From Geochorda sp036562495 (GTDB lineage: Bacteria; Bacillota; Limnochordia; Limnochordales; Geochordaceae), in NCBI GenBank assembly GCA_036562495.1, contig DATCKA010000030.1, forward strand, positions 1-64,000: a stretch of DNA of 64,000 bases, given 5' to 3'. Made by a program: the position numbers and the translations under genes. Under the pieces are notes generated by a model that was not told the DNA's origin, ran no database searches, and saw only the letters and a list, made by a program, of their open reading frames with translations. Below, one piece after another: positions 60,384-64,000 of this stretch (its first letter is position 1; each line of letters opens with the position of its first letter).

Positions 60384-62180
60384 TCAGCCTTGCACCGGCA
60401 CCGTGGGGCGGATGTGCGCCTCCCGGAGCTGCCGCTCCGAGATGGGCGCGGGGGCGCCGGTCAAGGGGCAGGCGGCCTGTGCCGTCTTGGGGAACGCGAT
60501 GACGTCGCGGATGGTCTCACGCCGCGCCAGCAGCATGACGAGCCGGTCCAGCCCCAGAGCGATGCCGCCATGGGGCGGCGGCCCGTACTCGAAGGCCTCC
60601 AGCAGGAAGCCGAACTGGCGGCGCGCCTCCTGCTCGTCGAGCCCCAGCACGGCGAAGAGCCGCTGCTGCACGCTGCGGTCGTGGATCCGGATGCTCCCGC
60701 CGCCCAGCTCCACGCCGTTGAGCACGAGATCGTACGCGCGGGCCCGCACGCCGCCCGGGTCCGACTCGAGGCGATCGAGGTCCTCGGGCCTCGGCGACGT
60801 GAACGGATGGTGGCGGGCCTGCCAGCGACGCTCCTCCTCGCTCCACTCCAGCAGCGGGAAGTCGACGACCCAGCAAAGGGCCCACTGATCCTGCGGGATG
60901 GCCCCGTGGGCCTGCGCCACCTCCAGGCGCACACGCCCCAGCGCCGTCGCCGCCCGCTCCTCGTCGTCAGCGGTGATGAAGAGCAAGCCGGCCGCCTCCT
61001 GCGCCGCCAGGTCCAGCAGCGCCCGCTGCTCTCGCTCGCCCAGGTGACGGGCGATGGGCGAGCGCAGCTCGCCTCCCTGCACGACCGCCCACGTCAGGCC
61101 CTTGAGCCCCAACTGCGGCGCCCGCTCCACCCATTGGTCGAGCTCGCGCCGCGAGAGGCTGAGCGTGCTGGGCAGCGTCAGCACCTTGACCCGCTGACCT
61201 CGTGCCACCGCATCGGCGAAGATCCGGTACGAGCTGCCCTCGAAGGCCGCCGACAGGTCGTGCAGCCGCCCCGGAGCTCGCAGGTCCGGCTTGTCGGAGC
61301 CGTAGCGGGCCATGGCCTCGGCGTACGACAGCCGGGGCAGCGGCAGCGACAGCCCGATGCCCAGGACCTGCTCGAAGAGCCGCGCCATCAAGCCCTCGAT
61401 GAGGCTCAACACGTCCTCCTCGTCCACGAAGGCCATCTCGACGTCGAGCTGCGTGAACTCGGGCTGGCGGTCCGCCCGGAGGTCCTCGTCACGGAAGCAG
61501 CGGGCGATCTGGTAGTAACGATCCACCCCGGCCACCATCAGCAGCTGCTTGAAGAGCTGGGGCGACTGGGGCAGCGCGTAGAAGTGCCCGGGATGCAGCC
61601 GCGACGGCACGACGAAGTCGCGGGCCCCCTCCGGGGTGGAGCGCGTCAGCATGGGGGTCTCGACCTCGACGAAGCCGTGCTCGTCCATGTAGCCGCGGAT
61701 GATCGCGTTGATCCGATGCCGCAGGCGGAGCAGTTGGAGCATCCCGGGCCGCCGCAGATCCAGGTAGCGATAGCGCAGCCGCAGCGCCTCGTCCACGTCC
61801 GTCACCTGGTCCACCGGGAAGGGCGGCGTGGCCGACGCGCTGTAGCGGAGCAGCCGGCTTGCCACGACCTCCACCGCGCCGGTGGCCAGGTTGGGGTTTT
61901 CCATGCCGGGCAGGCGGCGGCGCACCTCGCCGACCACCCCGATGCAGTCCTCGCTGCGCAGGCGCTCGGCCAGCGAGAAGACCTCCCGGCCCGCGTCGGG
62001 CGTGACCACGACCTGGACCACCCCGCTGCGGTCCCGCAGGTCGATGAAGATGAGCCCGCCGTGGTCACGGCGCCGCAACACCCAGCCGTCGAGCGTGACC
62101 ACCTGGCCGACGTGTTGCTCCCGCAACGTCCCCGCCTCGTGCGTCCGCTTCAAGAGGGTGCCGTAGCCCTGCACTGTCAT
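60384..62180 (-). CDS. aspS: Aspartate-tRNA ligase, probably non-discriminating
   Basis: Bacterial-type AspRS of 598 residues: OB anticodon domain (about 1-110), class II core with FRDEDLRADRQPEFTQLD, a GAD insert, and GIALGLDRLVMLL near the end. H40 in RRRDHGG matches the His that relaxes specificity in the non-discriminating Pseudomonas enzyme (Leu in E. coli). ATG overlaps hisS stop by 4 bp, with GGAGAGAG upstream. Confidence 0.96.
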   Translation of the reverse strand: MTVQGYGTLLKRTHEAGTLREQHVGQVVTLDGWVLRRRDHGGLIFIDLRDRSGVVQVVVTPDAGREVFSLAERLRSEDCIGVVGEVRRRLPGMENPNLATGAVEVVASRLLRYSASATPPFPVDQVTDVDEALRLRYRYLDLRRPGMLQLLRLRHRINAIIRGYMDEHGFVEVETPMLTRSTPEGARDFVVPSRLHPGHFYALPQSPQLFKQLLMVAGVDRYYQIARCFRDEDLRADRQPEFTQLDVEMAFVDEEDVLSLIEGLMARLFEQVLGIGLSLPLPRLSYAEAMARYGSDKPDLRAPGRLHDLSAAFEGSSYRIFADAVARGQRVKVLTLPSTLSLSRRELDQWVERAPQLGLKGLTWAVVQGGELRSPIARHLGEREQRALLDLAAQEAAGLLFITADDEERAATALGRVRLEVAQAHGAIPQDQWALCWVVDFPLLEWSEEERRWQARHHPFTSPRPEDLDRLESDPGGVRARAYDLVLNGVELGGGSIRIHDRSVQQRLFAVLGLDEQEARRQFGFLLEAFEYGPPPHGGIALGLDRLVMLLARRETIRDVIAFPKTAQAACPLTGAPAPISERQLREAHIRPTVPVQG

Positions 62181-63478
62181 CGCTCTCTCCTCGAATCCGT
62201 CTCCTCCGTCGCCAGCCATCTCGTCAGCAGCGCGTCGAGCCCGTCGGCCGACACGTGCTCCTGCTGCCCGGTGCCGAGATGACGCACCACGTACGACCCC
62301 GCCGCCTCCGGCCTGCCCCGGTCGCCACCGACGATGACCGCCACCCGGGCGCCTGCCCGGTCGGCCAGCTTGAGCTGGGCCTTGAGGCTGCGTCCTTGAT
62401 AGTCGACGTCGGCCCGCAGACCTCTGCGCCGCAGACGGTACAGCAACTGCAGCGCCTCGTCACGCCCACCCTCGCCGTCGGAGGCGACGAAGACGTCGAG
62501 CCAGCCCGGCTCCTCCAATCGCTCACCGGCCTCCGAGGCGGCGAGCAGCGCTCGCTCCATGCCGGAGGCGAAGCCGACCCCGGGCGTCGGTCTCCCGCCC
62601 AGGGTTTCCACCAGCCCGTCGTAGCGCCCACCGCCCGCGACCGCGTTTTGCGCACCCAGGCCCTCCGACAGGACCTCGAAGACGGTGCGGGTGTAGTAGT
62701 CGAACCCCCTCACCAGCCGGAAGTCCAGTACGTGCGGCACCTCCAGCCGGTCCAGGTGGTGGCGCAGCGTCTCGAAGTGCGCCCGGCAATCATCGCACAG
62801 CGCGTCGACCGAGCCCGGCGCGTCTGCGGTCACCTCCCGGCACGAGGGCACCTTGCAGTCCAGCACCCGCAGGGGGCTCCGCTCCAGGCGCCTCTTGCAG
62901 CTCTCGCACAGCTGGTCGGCCCTGGGGCGCAGGAAGGCCAGCAGGCGCTCACGGTAGACGGGGCGGCATCGAGGGCAGCCGATGCTGTTGAGGTGCACCT
63001 CGAAACGGATCAGGCCCATCCGTCGGAAGATCTCGATGGGCAGCACGATGATCTCGGCGTCGAGCGCGGGATCGGCCGATCCCAGCGCCTCGGCCCCGAT
63101 CTGGTAGTGCTGGCGCAACCGCCCCGCCTGCGGCCGCTCGTATCGAAACATCGGGCCGATGTAGAAGACCTTGACCGGCTGCGGCCACAGGTGCATGCCG
63201 TGCTCGATGTAGGCCCGCGCCACCGGCGCAGTCCCCTCGGGGCGCAGCGTGATGCTCCGCCCCGAACGGTCCTCGAAGGTGTACATCTCCTTCTCTACGA
63301 CGTCGGTGGCCTCGCCCACCCCGCGGCTAAAGAGCTCGGTGTGTTCGAAGATGGGCGTGCGGATCTCCCGGTATCCGAAGGAGGCCATCACCTCCCGGGT
63401 GATGGCCTCCAGGCGTAGCCAGGCCGCCGATTGGCCCGGCAAGACGTCCTGTGTCCCACGGGGCGCCTTCATCTCCAT
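62177..63478 (-). CDS. hisS: Histidine-tRNA ligase with zinc-ribbon insertion
   Basis: HisRS of 433 residues. Class II core with KAPRGTQDVLPG, TLRPEGTAPVARAY (motif 2), FRYERPQAGRLRQ and LVRGFDYYTRTVFE. An insertion (about 166-235) carries eight Cys (C168, C171, C191, C194, C208, C213, C228, C231), two zinc-ribbon-like knuckle sets seen in many Clostridia HisRS. Start at MEMKAP by homology. Paired with aspS. Confidence 0.96.
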   Translation of the reverse strand: MEMKAPRGTQDVLPGQSAAWLRLEAITREVMASFGYREIRTPIFEHTELFSRGVGEATDVVEKEMYTFEDRSGRSITLRPEGTAPVARAYIEHGMHLWPQPVKVFYIGPMFRYERPQAGRLRQHYQIGAEALGSADPALDAEIIVLPIEIFRRMGLIRFEVHLNSIGCPRCRPVYRERLLAFLRPRADQLCESCKRRLERSPLRVLDCKVPSCREVTADAPGSVDALCDDCRAHFETLRHHLDRLEVPHVLDFRLVRGFDYYTRTVFEVLSEGLGAQNAVAGGGRYDGLVETLGGRPTPGVGFASGMERALLAASEAGERLEEPGWLDVFVASDGEGGRDEALQLLYRLRRRGLRADVDYQGRSLKAQLKLADRAGARVAVIVGGDRGRPEAAGSYVVRHLGTGQQEHVSADGLDALLTRWLATEETDSRRER

Positions 63479-63515
63479 GATGCCCGGCGTCGCTTCCCTT
63501 CCGTGGATGACGCGC

Positions 63516-64000
63516 TCAGCGCTGCTCTGCCGCCGCGCCCTCCGTGCCGCCTCGGGCCCCCTCCGGCTGCTGAGTGGCGTCGGTGGCCCCCTCGTCGTCA
63601 CGCGTCTCGCCGGAGGCGGAGCCCTGCTGCTGCTCCTGGAGCCGCCGCAAGAACTCTTCCTGCGCTCGACGCTGCTCCTCCAGCACCTGCTGGATCTTGT
63701 CCAGCTCCTGCGCCTCCCGCTTGGCGTCCTCCTCGAGCCCCATGCTGCTGAAGAGCATGTAGAGGGTCAGGTGCATCTGCATGTCCATGGGCGCAAGCGA
63801 CGAGGCCTTGCGCAGCGCCTCGGCCGCCTTCTCCTTGTCGCCCTTCTGCTGGTAGACGTTGCCCAGCGCCAGGTGGAGCACCGGGTCGCTCGGGGCAAGC
63901 TCCGTCGCACGGGTCAGCGCGGCCAGGGCGTCGTCGGTCCGCTGCAGCTGCAAGAGCGCCACGGCCTTGCCGTACTGCACGTAGGCGTCGTCGGGGTAGA
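63516..64000 (-). CDS. TPR-repeat protein (5' end outside window)
   Basis: Partial: the open frame runs to the window edge with YPDDAYVQYGKAVALLQ, a TPR helix, so the N-terminus is missing. At least two TPRs follow (ALAALTRATELAPSDPVLHL; LGNVYQQKGDKEKAAEALRK), then a Gln/Glu-rich coiled coil and a low-complexity Gly/Ala/Glu tail to the stop. No signal visible in this part. Probably a protein-interaction factor; 37 bp from hisS. Confidence 0.85.
   Translation of the reverse strand, partial: YPDDAYVQYGKAVALLQLQRTDDALAALTRATELAPSDPVLHLALGNVYQQKGDKEKAAEALRKASSLAPMDMQMHLTLYMLFSSMGLEEDAKREAQELDKIQQVLEEQRRAQEEFLRRLQEQQQGSASGETRDDEGATDATQQPEGARGGTEGAAAEQR

Overview
The window is one stretch of core chromosome from a very GC-rich, endospore-forming member of the Bacillota (Firmicutes). 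The sporulation genes show this directly: spo0A, spoIVB, the complete spoIIIA operon (AA to AH), dipicolinate synthase dpaA/dpaB, an uninterrupted pro-sigma-K gene, a SleB-type cortex hydrolase and YmxH. High GC, frequent GTG/TTG starts, an OLE RNA locus and a predicted beta-barrel-like secreted protein suggest a deep-branching, probably thermophilic or anaerobic lineage such as Limnochordia, Symbiobacteriia or Thermaerobacter relatives. That placement is inference; no rRNA is present to settle it. Every gene I can support lies on the minus strand, so transcription runs from high to low coordinates. I see no IS element, prophage, CRISPR array, rRNA or tRNA.

Layout in the direction of transcription (high to low coordinates). 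64000-58576: a TPR protein cut by the window edge, hisS-aspS, a probable 6S RNA, then rarA. 58605-49505: iscS/nifS-mnmA, a small membrane protein, an AI-2E family transporter, alaS with its own promoter, ireB, ruvX, a DUF1292 protein and mltG, closed by an intrinsic terminator. 49490-42637: sigK, yqeG, then aroC, an aroK-aroB fusion, aroQ, pepQ, efp and a zinc-ribbon protein. 42592-37183: the spoIIIA operon behind a sigma-E-like promoter. 37088-30969: accB, accC, Asp23-family yqhY, amaP, nusB, xseA, xseB and ispA. 30923-29603: the large non-coding OLE RNA and its partner gene oapA. 29606-22177: tlyA, nadK, argR, recN, spoIVB, spo0A and steA. 22175-16835: a SteB/MctB-like protein, a GT2 glycosyltransferase, an MraY-like enzyme, a DinG-type helicase and the SleB-type hydrolase. 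16756-11229: two polysaccharide deacetylases, an M16 protease, the beta-rich secreted protein, ymxH and a glycine-rich stress-type protein, ending in a strong terminator. 11222-1: dapB-dpaA-dpaB-asd-lysC-dapA-rnj-tepA-ylzJ, then a c-heme sensor kinase and its response regulator.

Functional logic: gene order matches the Bacillus/Clostridia backbone closely (alaS-mltG, spoIIIA-acc-nusB-xse-ispA, recN-spoIVB-spo0A, dpa-asd-lysC-dapA-rnj-tepA), which strengthens the assignments. The lysine/diaminopimelate enzymes supply both cell wall and, through DpaA/DpaB, spore dipicolinate. SpoIVB and the SpoIIIA complex carry mother-cell/forespore signalling, and Spo0A and SigK sit at the two ends of that programme.

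Most notable item: the roughly 650-nt gap between ispA and oapA is not coding and matches OLE RNA by position, length, own promoter and the adjoining membrane-protein gene. Other points worth a look are a second structured RNA (6S) between aspS and rarA, a diverged Spo0A receiver (Arg in place of the invariant Lys plus an insertion), a CxxCH heme-binding sensor kinase, the AroK-AroB fusion, a candidate transmembrane beta-barrel, and perfect inverted repeats in several promoters.
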